Source of the DNA: Streptomyces sp. RKND-216
Lineage (GTDB): Bacteria; Actinomycetota; Actinomycetes; Streptomycetales; Streptomycetaceae
Assembly (NCBI RefSeq): GCF_004795255.1
Contig: NZ_SSBQ01000002.1
Coordinates: 4,122,001 to 4,186,000 of the forward strand
Direction: 5' to 3'
Length of the DNA stretch: 64,000 nt
Under the pieces are notes generated by a model. It was given only the letters and a program-made list of their open reading frames with translations, was not told where the DNA came from and ran no database searches. A program made the position numbers and the translations under genes. How positions within the stretch are numbered: position 1 is the first letter of the stretch; each line of letters opens with the position of its first letter. Positions 1 to 33,100 of the stretch are shown one piece after another.

Positions 1-20843
<20,843 letters not shown>

Positions 20844-20847
<4 letters not shown>

Positions 20848-23800
20848 GCGAGGACAAGGTTGTGGGCAACTCCGACGGCGAGCAGAAGCTGCTCGACTAC
20901 CTCAAGAAGGTCACCGGCGACCTCCGGCAGGCGCACCGGCGGCTGCGCGACCTGGAGGCCGCGAACAACGAGCCCATCGCCGTCATCGGGATGAGCTGCC
21001 GCTTCCCCGGCGACGTGCGCACGCCGGAAGACCTGTGGCAGCTCCTCGCCGACGGCGGCGACGGCATGGGTGCCTTCCCCGTCGACCGCGGCTGGGACCT
21101 GGAAGCGCTCTACAACGCCGACCACACGCAGGCCGGCACCAGCTACACCCGGGTCGGCGGCTTCGTCCACGACGCCACCACCTTCGACGCCGGCTTCTTC
21201 GGGATGAGCCCCCGCGAGGCCATGGCCATGGACCCGCAGCAACGCATGCTGCTCCAGGCGTCCTGGGAGGCGTTCGAGCACGCGGGCATCGACCCGCACG
21301 GCCTGAAGAACACCGACACCGGCGTCTTCGTCGGCGCCGCCTCCACCGGCTACGGCACCCACCTCACCGCCCTCCCCGAGGGCGTCGAGGGCTACATGCT
21401 CACCGGCAACTCCATGGCCGTCGCCTCCGGCCGCATCGCCTACACGCTCGGGCTGAAGGGCCCGGCCGCCACCATCGACACCGCCTGTTCGTCGTCGCTG
21501 GTGGCCCTGCACATGGCCGTGCAGGCGCTGCGCTCAGGCGACTGCTCCCTCGCCCTCGTCGGCGGCGTCACCGTCATGTCGACGCCCGGCATGTTCCTGG
21601 AGTTCAGCCGCCAGCAGGGCCTCGCCACCGACGGCCGGTGCAAGGCGTTCTCCGACGACGCCGACGGCACCGGCTGGAGCGAGGGCGTCGGCCTGATCGT
21701 CCTCGGCAAGCTCTCCGACGCGCGCAAGCACGGCCACCGCGTGCTCGCCGTCGTCAAGGGCTCCGCCATCAACCAGGACGGCGCCTCCAACGGCCTCACC
21801 GTCCCCAACGGCCCCTCCCAGCAGGGCGTCATCACGCAGGCTCTGGCCGGCGCCGGGCTGAAGGCGTCCGAGGTGGACGCGGTCGAGGCGCACGGCACCG
21901 GTACGTCCCTGGGTGACCCGATCGAGGCGCAGGCGCTGCTCGCCACGTACGGGCAGGACCGGGAGGCGGACCGGCCGCTGTGGCTGGGGTCGGTGAAGTC
22001 CAACATCGGGCACACGCAGGCCGCGGCGGGCGTCGCGGGCGTGATGAAGATGATCCTCGCCCTCCAGCACGAACGGCTGCCGAAGTCCCTGTACGTCGGC
22101 ACGCCCTCCACCCACGTCGACTGGTCGGCGGGCGCGGTGGAACTGCTCGCGGAGTCCCGCCCGTGGGCCCGTACCGACGAGCGCCCGCGGCGGGCCGGCG
22201 TGTCCTCGTTCGGCATCAGCGGCACCAACGCCCACGTGATCATCGAGGAGCCCCCGGCGGAGGAACCGGCCGAGCAGGACGGCGCCGCCGTCCCACCTCC
22301 GGTCGTTCCGTGGCTGCTCACCGCCAGGCAGCCCGAGGCCCTGCCCCGGCTCGCCGCACGTCTGCGCACCTCCCTCGCCGCCCGGCCGGACACCGCGCCC
22401 GCGGCCGTCGGCCGCACCCTGGCCACCCACCGCGCCGTGTTCGAACAGCGCGCCGTCGTGCTCGCGACCGACACGGACTCCGCACTCTCTCAACTCGACG
22501 CGCTCGCAGGGGACAAGCCGTCCCCGCACGTCGTCCGGGGGACCGCGGCACGCGGCGGCGGCCGTGCGCGCGGTCGTACGGCGTTCGTGTTCTCGGGGCA
22601 GGGTGGTCAGCGGGCGGGGATGGGGCGTGAACTCGCGGCTGTGTTTCCGGTGTTCGCGGAGGCGCTGGGGGAGGTGTGTGCGCATTTCGAGGGTCTGCGT
22701 GAGGTGATGTTCGAGGACGGCGAGGGTGTGCTGCGGCAGACGGGGTGGGCGCAGCCTGCGTTGTTCGCGGTGGAGGTGGCGCTGTTCCGTCTGGTGGAGT
22801 CGTGGGGGGTGAAGCCGGACTATCTGGTGGGTCATTCGGTGGGTGAGCTGGCGGCCGCCCATGTGGCGGGGGTGTTGTCGCTGGCGGATGCGTGTGTGCT
22901 GGTGAAGGCGCGGGCGTCGTTGATGCAGGCGCTGCCGGAGGGCGGCGCTATGTGGGCGGTGCGCGCGACCCCGGAGGAGGTCGAACCGCACCTGGTGGAG
23001 GGCGTGTCGGTCGCCGCGGTCAACGCCCCGGGTCAGGTCGTGGTCTCCGGTGCACGGGAGGCCGTGGAGCAGGTCGCGGCCGTGCTGGGGGAGGGGCGGC
23101 AGTCGCGGTGGCTGGAGGTCAGCCATGCCTTCCACTCCGTCCTGATGGACCCGATGCTGGAGGACTTCCGCCGCGCCGCCGCAGGCGTCACCTTCCACCC
23201 GGCGAAGACACCGCTCGTCTCCACCCTGACCGGGGAGCGGATACGGGAGTTCACCGCCGACTACTGGGTGGACCAGCTGCGCGGCACCGTCCGCTTCGCC
23301 GACGCCATGGCACGCCTCCGCGCCGACGGGGTCACCCGCTGCATCGAAGTGGGCCCGGACGCGAGCCTGGTCGGTGCGATCGGCGAGACCTGCGAGGACG
23401 ACGTCCTCGCCGTGGCCGCCCTGCACCGCGACAAGCCGGAGGCACAGGCCATCCTCGCCGCCGTCTCCCTGCTCTGGACGCACGGCCTCCGCGTGGACTG
23501 GGACGCGTTCTTCGCACCGTCCGGCGCCCGGACCGTCGACCTGCCCACCTACCCCTTCGCCCGCGACCGCTACTGGATGGAGAATCCCGAAGGCGCGCAG
23601 CACACGTCCCGCGCCGTCGGTGACACGGCGGACGCGGAGCTGTGGAACGCGCTCGAGAACGCGGACGCCGAGTCGTTCGCGGCCGAACTGGGCCTCGGCG
23701 CCGAATCCTCCCTGCGCGAGACCCTGCCCGCCCTGTCCGCGTGGCAGAAGCAGCGCCGCGCACGCGCCGAGGTCGACCGCCTCCGCTACGAGATCACCTG

Positions 23801-26800
23801 GCAGTCGGTGGTCACCGAGGAGGCCGGGGACGTCTCCGGCGGCTGGCTGATCGTGCAGGCGCAGGGGCCGGAAGAGCCGTGGGCCGACGCCCTGGCCGAC
23901 GCCCTCGCAGCCCGCGGAGCCCAGGTGAGCCGGCTGGACGTGGCCACCGGCACCACGTCGCGCGGTGAACTCGCAGACCGGCTCGGCGCGTTCGCGGACT
24001 GCGGACGCGTGGTGTCGTTTCTCGGCCAGGACGAGTCGGAGCAGCGAGGCCCGGCGTCCACCATGGTGCTGGTGCAGGCGCTCGCGGACGCCGGAAGCGA
24101 CGCCCGCCTCTGGGCGGTGACCTCCGGCGCGGTCGCCGGCGGTCCCGGGGAGACGGTGACGCATCCGGTACGGGCCGGTGTCTGGGGCCTCGGCCGCGTG
24201 GTGGCGCTGGAGGAGCCCGACCGCTGGGGCGGGCTGGTGGACGTTCCCGACGTACCGGAGAAGGGCGCGGTCGGGCGTCTGGCGGAAGTGCTGGCCGGAG
24301 GTGCGGGAGAGGAGGACCAGCTCGCGGTGCGCGGCGGCGCGGTGCTGGGCCGCCGTCTGACGCCTGCCCGGCAGGCGGAGCCGGTGTGGGCGCCGTCGGG
24401 GACGGTGCTGGTCACAGGTGGTACGGGTGCGTTGGGCGCGCGGGTCGCCCGGTGGGTGCTGGAGCGTGGTGCCGAGGGTGTGGTGCTGGTCTCCCGCCGG
24501 GGCATGGACGCCCCCGGTGCGGCTGAGCTGCGCGATGAGCTGACGCCGCTGGGCGGCGTGGACGTCGTCGCCTGCGACGCGGGTTCCGCCGCCGAACTCG
24601 ACGCCCTCTTCGTCCGGTTCGAGGTGTCGGCGGTCGTGCACTGCGCGGGCGTGCTGGACGACGGTGTGGTGGACGGTCTGACCGCCGACCGGCTCGCGGG
24701 CGTGTGGGCGGGGAAGGCGGGCGCGGCCTGGAATCTGCACCGTGCGGCCGAGGGCCGGGAGCTGGACGCGTTCGTGCTGTTCTCGTCCGCGGCCGGTGTG
24801 TGGGGCGGTGCCGGGCAGGGCTCGTACGCGGCCGCGAACGCGGCGCTGGACGCGCTGGCCGACCACCGCCGGGCCCGGGGTCTTCCGGCGGCGTCGGTGG
24901 CGTGGGGTCCGTGGGCGGAGGGCGGCATGGCCGCCGACGATGTGGTGCAGGCCCGTGCCGAGCGTGGCGGTCTGACCCCGCTCGACCCCGAGATCGCCGT
25001 CGGGCTGCTGGACTGCGTCTCCGGCTGCGTGACCGTCGCGGACGTCGACTGGACGACGTTCGTCCCGGCCATGACCGCACTGCGCCGCTCCTCCCTGTGG
25101 GAGCACATCGCCCCCGCCGGCACACTGCCGGCCGCCGCCACCCCGGCCGAGGGCGGTCTGCGTGAACGCCTCGCGGGCGCGTCCGCCGCCGCCCGCCGGT
25201 CGACGGTGACCGAGCTGGTGCGCGGCCAGGTCGCCGCCGTCCTCGGCTTCGCCGACCCCTCGGCCGTCGAACTCGGCGTGGCCTTCCGTGAGCTGGGATT
25301 CGACTCGCTCACCGCCGTCGAACTGCGTAACGCGCTGACCGCCGCGAGTGGCCTGAAGCTGCCCTCCACCCTCGTCTTCGACTACCCGACCGTGGAAGCT
25401 CTCGCCGGCCACCTCCTCGGTGAACTGTCCGGAGAGATCGCCGACTCCGCCGAGGCTCCGGTCACCGCCACCGTCGTCACGGGGGACGACCCCGTGGTCG
25501 TGGTGGGCATGGGCTGCCGCTTCCCGGGCGGTGTGGACTCCCCGGACGGCCTGTGGACCCTGCTTGCCGACGGTGTCGACGCCATGGGCCCCTTCCCGCT
25601 CGACCGCGGCTGGGAACTCGACCCGCACCTCGGCTCCGGCTTCGTCCCGGTCGGCGGCTTCCTCGACGGAGCCACCGACTTCGACGCCGGTCTGTTCGGC
25701 ATCTCCCCGCGTGAGGCCCTGGCGATGGACCCGCAGCAGCGCGTGCTGCTGGAGGTGGCCTGGGACTCGCTCGAACGTGCCGGCATCGCCCCGCTGTCGC
25801 TGCGCGGCACGCCCGTCGGCGTGTTCGTCGGCACCAACGGCCAGGACTACGGCGCCCTTCTCGCTGCCTCCGCCGAATCCGTCGAGGGCTACGGCGCCAC
25901 CGGCAACTCCGGCAGCGTGCTGTCCGGCCGCGTCAGCTACGTGCTCGGCCTCGAAGGACCCGCGGTCACCGTGGACACCGCGTGCTCCGCATCCCTGGTC
26001 GCGCTGCACCAGGCGGCCCACGCGCTGCGGTCCGGCGAGTGCTCACTGGCACTGGCGGGCGGCGTGACTGTGATGTCGACGCCGGGCGCGTTCGCCGAGT
26101 TCGCCGCCCAGAGCGGCCTCGCGGGCGACGGCCGGTGCAAGGCGTTCTCCGACGACGCCGACGGCACCGGATGGGCCGAGGGCGTGGGCGTGCTGGTGCT
26201 GGAACGCCTCTCCGACGCCCGCCGCAACGGTCACCACGTCCTGGCGACCGTGCGCGGCTCGGCGGTCAACCAGGACGGCGCGTCCAACGGTCTGACCGCC
26301 CCCAACGGGCCGTCCCAGCAGCGCGTCATCCGGCAGGCGCTCGCCCAGGCGGGCGTGCGGGCGTCCGAGGTGGACGCCGTCGAGGCGCACGGCACCGGTA
26401 CGTCCCTGGGCGACCCGATCGAGGCACAGGCCCTCCTCGCCACGTACGGCAAGGACCGGGAGGCGGACCGTCCGCTGTGGCTGGGGTCGGTCAAGTCCAA
26501 CCTCGGTCACACGCAGGCCGCGGCGGGCGTCGCGGGCGTGATGAAGATGATCCTCGCCCTCCAGCACGAACGGCTGCCGAAGTCCCTGCACATCGGCGAA
26601 CCGTCGTCCCACGTGGACTGGTCGAGCGGCGCCGTACGGCTCCTCGCGGACGCCCGCGACTGGCCCGGCACGGACGGCCCCCGCCTCGCGGGCGTCTCGT
26701 CCTTCGGCGTCAGCGGCACCAACGCCCACGTGATCATCGAGGGCGCCCCCGTGACACCGGACGAGGCGGAGAGCGCGGCCGACGGTCCGGCCGCGGAACT

Positions 26801-29800
26801 GCCCGTCCTTCCGTGGCTGGTCTCCGCGAAGACCGCCGGGGGCGTGGCGTCCCAGGCCGCACGGTTGCTGTCGGCCGTCGAAGGACGGCCGGGAGCGGAC
26901 GTGGGCCTGACGCTGGCCACGGCCCGCTCGGGCCTGGACCACCGCGCCGCCGTGATGGGTGAGGACGCGGCCGAACTGCGCCACGGCCTCGCCGCCCTGG
27001 CTGCGGGCGAACCCGCCGCCGGTCTCGTGTCCGGCCAGCCCGTGGACGGTCTCACCGGTTTCGTGTTCTCGGGGCAGGGTGGTCAGCGGGCGGGGATGGG
27101 GCGTGAGCTCTCCGAGGCGTTCCCGGTGTTCGCGGAGGCGCTGGACGAGGTGTGTGCGCATTTCGAGGGTCTGCGTGAGGTGATGTTCGAGGACGGCGAC
27201 GGTGTGCTGCGGCAGACGGGGTGGGCGCAGCCCGCGCTGTTCGCGGTCGAGGTGGCGCTGTTCCGCCTCGTCACGTCCTGGGGCGTGAAGCCGGACTACC
27301 TCGTGGGTCATTCGGTGGGTGAGCTGGCGGCCGCCCACGTCGCGGGGGTGTTGTCGCTGGCGGATGCGTGTGCGCTGGTGAAGGCCCGTGCGTCGTTGAT
27401 GCAGGCGCTGCCGGAGGGCGGCGCCATGTGGGCCGTCCGCGCCACCCCGGAGGAGGTCGAACCGCACCTGGTGGAGGGCGTCTCGGTCGCCGCGGTCAAC
27501 GCGCCCGGCCAGGTCGTGGTCTCCGGCGCCCGCGAGGCCGTCGAACAGGTCGCCGGGGCGCTGCCGGACCTGGACGGACGGTGGCTGGAGGTCAGCCACG
27601 CCTTCCACTCCGTCCTGATGGACCCCATGCTCGACGCGTTCCGCCGCGCCGCCGCGGGGACGGCCTTCCGGCGCCCCGATGTGCCGATCGTCTCCACTCT
27701 CACCGGCGACCTGGTCGAGGAGTTCACCGCCGACTACTGGGCCGACCAGGTGCGCGGCACCGTCCGCTTCGCGGACGCCACCGCCCGCGCCCGGGCACTG
27801 GGCGTGTCCCGGTTCCTGGAACTCGGCCCGGACGCGAGCCTGGTCGGTGCGATCGGCGAGACCTGCGAGGACGGCGCCGTCGCGGTGGCCCTGCTGCGCC
27901 GTGAGAAGCCCGAACCGCGTACGGCCGTGACCGCTCTGGCCCGCTTCTGGGCGCACGGCGGCACCGTCGACTGGGCGGCGTACTTCGCCCCCGCCGGCGC
28001 GCACGCCACCGCGCTTCCCACCTACGCCTTCCAGCGTCAGCGTTACTGGCCGCAGTTCCCCGTGGCAGCCCCTGCCGTCGGCGGGGCGGACGGCACCTTC
28101 TGGGAGGCCGTCGAGTCCGCCGACGCGGAACGCTTCGCCGCCGAGTTCGGCATCGATCTGGAAGCGCCGCTGCGGGACACCCTCCCGGCGCTCTCCGCCT
28201 GGCAGCAGCGACGGCGGGAACGCGCGGCCGTGGACCGGCTGCGGTACGAGGTCTCCTGGTCCCCGGTCGGCCTCACGGCGGGCACGGTCGTCTCGGGCGA
28301 CTGGCTGATCGTCGAACGCGACGGCTCGGACGACCCCTGGGCCGCCGCGCTGGGCGAGGAACTGGCGCGACGCGGCGCGAAGGCCGCCTCGGTGCGTCTC
28401 ACCGCGGCCGACCTGGAACGCGCTCCGCTGGCCGAGCGGCTGCGCGAGGCCGGGCAGTGCTCGCACGTCGTCTCCTTCCTCGGGCAGGAGGAGCCGGAGC
28501 AGGGCGGCCCGGCGTCCACCATGCTGCTGGTGCAGGCGCTCGCCGACGCCGGAAGCGACGCCCGACTCTGGGCGGTGACGTCGGGCGCCGTCTTCGCCGG
28601 ACCCGGTGACGCGGTCGCCCATCCCGAACGCGCCGGTGTCTGGGGTCTGGGTCGTGTGGTGGCGCTGGAGGAGCCCGACCGCTGGGGCGGTCTGGTGGAC
28701 GTTCCCGAGGCGCCGGACACGACGGCGGTCGGCCGGCTGGCCGAGGTGCTGGCGGGTGCCGCTCCCGGCGAGGACCAGCTCGCGGTGCGCGGCACCGCGG
28801 TGCTGGGCCGACGACTGACGCCTGCCCGTGAAGCGGAGGAGGTGTGGTCGCCGTCGGGGACGGTGCTGGTCACGGGCGGTACGGGTGCGCTGGGGGCGCG
28901 GGTCGCCCGGTGGGTGCTGGAGCGTGGTGCCGAGGGCGTGGTGCTGGTCTCCCGCCGGGGCATGGACGCCCCGGGCGCGAGCGAACTCCGCGACCAGCTG
29001 ACGCCGCTCGGCCGGGTAGACGTCGTGGGCTGCGACGTCGGCGACCCCGCCCAGGTCAAGGACCTGTTCGGCCGTTTCGACGTCTCTGCCGTCGTGCACT
29101 GCGCGGGCGTGCTGGACGACGGTGTGGTGGACGGTCTGACCGCCGACCGGCTCGCGGGCGTGTGGTCCGGGAAGGCGGGCGCCGCCTGGAACCTGCACCG
29201 CGCGGCCGACGGCCGCGAGCTGGACGCGTTCGTGCTGTTCTCCTCCGCCGCCGGCGTGTGGGGCGGTGCCGGGCAGGGCTCCTATGCGGCCGCCAACGCG
29301 GCGCTGGACGCCCTCGTGGAGCACCGCCGCGCCCAGGGGCTGACCGCGGCCTCGCTCGCCTGGGGCCCCTGGGCCGAGGGGGGCATGGCCGCCGCCGACG
29401 TCGTGCAGGCCCGCGTGGCGCGCGGCGGTCTGACCCCGCTCGACCCGGACGTCGCCGTGGGCGTGCTGGAGTCGGCGTCCGGCTGCGTCACCGTGGCCGA
29501 CGTGGACTGGGCGGCGTTCGTGCCCGCCGCGACCGCGCTGCGCCCCAACGCCCTGTGGGAGCAGATCGCGCCCGCGCACACCCGCGCCCAGGCCGGGCCC
29601 GCTACCGCCGCCGAGGGCGGACTGCGCGCACGCCTCGCGAGTGCGGCCCCGACCGCCCGCAAGGGCATCGTCACCGACGTCGTCCGCGGTCAGGTTGCCG
29701 CCGTGCTCGGCTTCACCGATGCCTCAGCCGTCGAACTCGGCGTCGCCTTCCGCGATCTGGGTTTCGACTCCCTCACCGCCGTCGAACTGCGCAACGCGCT

Positions 29801-30137
29801 GTCCGCCGAGACCGGCCTGAAACTGCCCTCGACCCTCGTCTTCGACTACCCCACGGCCCTCGGCCTCGCCGAGTTCCTGCTCGGCGAGCTGGGCGCGGAC
29901 TCCGCCGGGGGCGGCCGGGACGCCGACGGCGACCTCGACCGGCTGGAGGCCACCCTGCTCGCCCTGCCCGCCTCCGAAGTAACCCGGATGAAGGTGACCG
30001 CCCGGCTGCAACAGCTAATGAAACGCCTGGACGCAGCCGCGGACGCTGACGGCGGGCCCGACGTCTCCGCGAAGATCGAGGCCGCGACGGCCGACGACAT
30101 CTTCGACCTGATCGACAACGAGATCGGAACGCGGTGA
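20844..30137 (+). CDS. Modular type I polyketide synthase, two modules (M5, M6)
   Basis: A 3097-residue bimodular PKS. The TTG at 20844 is chosen as start because it overlaps the upstream stop by 4 bp and is followed at once by an N-terminal docking coiled coil ([15 protein letters not shown] ...), which pairs with the C-terminal docking tail of the previous protein. Domain order: KS-AT-KR-ACP-KS-AT-KR-ACP-docking. Both ATs have GHSVGE and HAFH (malonyl). Both KRs have LDD and intact Ser/Tyr/Lys (B-type), predicting 1,3-related hydroxyls at C9 and C7. The C-terminus carries a helical docking segment ending in IFDLIDNEI. The stop overlaps the GTG of the next gene. Large parts of its AT and KR DNA are near-copies of other modules. 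Confidence 0.98.
22584..23186 (+). repeat. AT core of M5, near-identical to 31796-32398 (M7)
   Basis: Constant offset of 9212 over 603 bp with only a handful of substitutions, nearly all silent. It covers the AT from the GQGGQ start through GHSVGE and past HAFH. The copies diverge at once on both sides. Confidence 0.85.
24393..25249 (+). repeat. KR/ACP block of M5, copy of 181-1037 (M0)
   Basis: Partner of the M0 block, in the same orientation, gap-free over 857 bp. It encodes the NADPH-binding and catalytic core of KR5 and the start of ACP5. Confidence 0.85.
25480..29890 (+). other. PKS module M6: KS - AT(malonyl) - KR(B-type) - ACP
   Basis: The KS active-site motif reads DTACSAS rather than DTACSSS; the Cys and both His motifs are intact, so it should condense. 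AT has GHSVGE and HAFH. KR has AGVLDDG with intact Ser, Tyr and Lys. ACP has LGFDSL. Predicted to leave a D-hydroxyl at C7. The 123 bp at 28671-28793 are identical to 1-123 (M0). Confidence 0.93.
28671..28793 (+). repeat. 123-bp exact copy of bases 1-123 (M6 versus M0)
   Basis: The pre-KR linker and start of KR6 match the first 123 bases of the window exactly; the copies then diverge within a few tens of bases. M0 therefore matches M6 at its left edge and M5 further right, a mosaic pattern. Confidence 0.85.
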
Positions 30138-33100
30138 GCCCGATGGTCAACGAGGACAAGCTGCTCGAGTACCTGAAGAAGGTCACTCTCGAGCTGCACG
30201 AGACCAAACAGCGACTCCGCGAAGCAGAGGCGACCGGCGGCGAGCCGGTGGCCGTCGTCGGCATGGCGTGCCGCTTCCCGGGAGGCGTCGACTCGCCCGA
30301 GGCGCTGTGGCGGCTGCTCGCCGACGGCGTCGACGCCATGGGCGCCTTCCCACCCGACCGCGGCTGGGACGTCGGACAGGGCATCGGAGGATTCGTCGAC
30401 GGCGCCGCGGACTTCGACGCCGGCCTGTTCGGCATCTCCCCGCGCGAGGCCCTGGCGATGGACCCGCAGCAGCGCATGCTGCTCGAAGTCGTCTGGGAGT
30501 CGCTGGAGCGCTCCGGCATCGGTCCGCTGTCGCTGCGCGGCCTGCCCGTCGGCGTCTTCGCGGGCACCAACGGCCAGGACTACGGCGCCGTGCTCGCCCT
30601 GTCCGGCGAACAGGCCGACGGCTACGGCGGTACGGGCACGGCGGGCAGCGTGCTGTCCGGCCGCGTCTCCTACGCCCTCGGGCTGGAAGGGCCCGCGGTC
30701 ACCGTCGACACCGCCTGCTCGTCGTCCCTGGTCGCCCTGCACCTGGCGGCGCAGTCCCTCCAGTCCGGCGAGTGCTCCCTCGCCCTCGCGGGTGGCGTGA
30801 CGCTGATGTCGACGCCGGGCGCCTTCGTCGAGTTCGAACGGCAGGGCGGGCTGGCGGCCGACGGCCGGTGCAAGGCGTTCTCCGACGACGCCGACGGCAC
30901 GAGTTGGGGAGAGGGCGCCGGCGTGCTGGTGTTGGAACGCCTCTCCGATGCGCGCCGGAACGGCCACCGGGTCCTCGCCGTCGTCAAGGGCTCCGCCGTC
31001 AACCAGGACGGCGCCTCCAACGGCCTGACCGCGCCGAACGGGCCGTCGCAGCAGCGCGTCATCCGCGAGGCGCTGGCCGGAGCCGGCCTCGCCGCGTCCG
31101 AGGTGGACGCCGTCGAGGCGCACGGCACCGGCACCTCGCTCGGTGACCCGATCGAGGCGCAGGCGCTGCTCGCCACGTACGGGCGGGGACGGGAGGCGGA
31201 CCGGCCGCTGTGGCTGGGATCGATCAAGTCCAACATCGGGCACACGCAGGCCGCGGCGGGCGTCGCCGGACTGATGAAGGTCATCCTCGCGATGCGGCAC
31301 GGGAAGCTGCCGCAGTCGCTGCACGTCGGCACACCCTCGTCCCATGTGGACTGGTCCGCCGGAGCCGTCGAACCCCTCGCCGAGGCCCGCGACTGGCCAC
31401 GGTCCGACCGTCCGCGCCGTGCGGGTGTCTCCTCGTTCGGCATCAGCGGGACCAACGCGCACGTCATCCTCGAAGAGGCCCCGGACGTGCCCGACACCCC
31501 GGCGGACGAGCCCGCCGAGGGGCCCGCCACCGCGCTTCCGGCGTTCCCGTGGCTCGTCTCCGGCAGGACGCCCGCCGCACTCGCCGGCCAGGCCGCACGG
31601 CTGGCAGGCGGGGTCGAGACGGACCCGCCCGCGGACGTGGGCCTGTCGCTGGCGACAGCCCGCTCGGGCCTGGACCACCGCGCCGTGGTGCTCGGCGCGG
31701 ACCCGGCCGCCCTCCGGTCGGGACTGGAGGCGCTCGCTGCGGGCGACCACTCCGCGGACGTTGTCACCGGACAGCTGACCGACGGTCTGACGGGCTTCGT
31801 GTTCTCGGGGCAGGGTGGTCAGCGGGCGGGGATGGGGCGTGAACTCGCGGCTGTGTTTCCGGTGTTCGCGGAGGCGCTGGGGGAGGTGTGTGCGCATTTC
31901 GAGGGTCTGCGTGAGGTGATGTTCGAGGACGGCGAGGGTGTGCTGCGGCAGACGGGGTGGGCGCAGCCTGCGTTGTTCGCGGTGGAGGTGGCGCTGTTCC
32001 GTCTGGTGGAGTCGTGGGGTGTGAAGCCGGACTATCTGGTGGGTCATTCGGTGGGTGAGCTGGCGGCCGCCCACGTCGCGGGGGTGTTGTCGCTGGCGGA
32101 TGCGTGTGTGCTGGTGAAGGCGCGGGCGTCGTTGATGCAGGCGCTGCCGGAGGGCGGCGCCATGTGGGCGGTGCGCGCGACCCCGGAGGAGGTCGAACCG
32201 CACCTGGTGGAGGGCGTGTCGGTCGCCGCGGTCAACGCCCCGGGTCAGGTCGTGGTCTCCGGTGCACGGGAGGCCGTGGAGCAGGTCGCGGCCGTGCTGG
32301 GGGAGGGGCGGCAGTCGCGGTGGCTGGAGGTCAGCCATGCCTTCCACTCCGTCCTGATGGATCCGATGCTGGAGGACTTCCGCCGCGCCGCCGCAGGCAT
32401 CACCCACGCGGAGCCGACCCTGCCGGTGGTGTCCACACTCACCGGCGACTTGGTGACGGAGTTCACCGCCGACTACTGGGTGGACCAGCTGCGCGGCACC
32501 GTCCGCTTCGCCGACGCCGCCACACGCCTCGCCGCCGAGGGCGTCACCCGCTTCGTCGAACTCGGCCCCGACGCCACACTGGTCGCCGCGATCGAGGAGA
32601 CCTGCGGCGAACGCGCGCTCGCCGTCCCGGCCCTCCGCCGCGACCGTCCCGAACCCCGCACCGTCCTCACCGCCCTCGCCCGCCTCTGGGCGCACGGCGG
32701 CACCGTCGACTGGGCGGCCTACTACGCCCCCGCCCGGGCACGGGTCGTCGACCTGCCCACCTACGCCTTCCAGCACCAGCGCTACTGGCCGACCGCACGG
32801 CTGTCCGTCGGCTCCCAGCCGCTGGGCTCCACGCGCGCCGGGCACCCGTTCCTGCAGGCCGTGATCACCCTCGCCGGGCGCAGCGACGTGCTGATGCTCG
32901 GCGGAATCTCCGCGCAGAGCCACCCGTGGCTGGCCGACCACCAGGTGGCCGGACAACTCGTCTTCCCCGGCACCGGCTTCGTCGAGCTGGCGCTGAGTGC
33001 GGGTGACCGGGTGGGATGCGAGCAGCTCGACGAACTGACCATCACCACCCCGCTGGTCGTCCCCGAGACCGGCGTCGTACACCTCCAGTTGCTCGTCGGC

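Larger units (their letters stand above)
20970..25430 (+). other. PKS module M5: KS - AT(malonyl) - KR(B-type) - ACP
   Basis: KS keeps DTACSSS, EAHGTGT and KSNIGH. AT (about 22584-23420) has GHSVGE and HAFH. KR has AGVLDDG and SSAAGVW ... SYAAAN. ACP has LGFDSL. Predicted to leave a D-hydroxyl at C9. The first 600 bp of the AT are almost identical to the AT of M7, and the KR to early ACP DNA is almost identical to M0. Confidence 0.93.
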
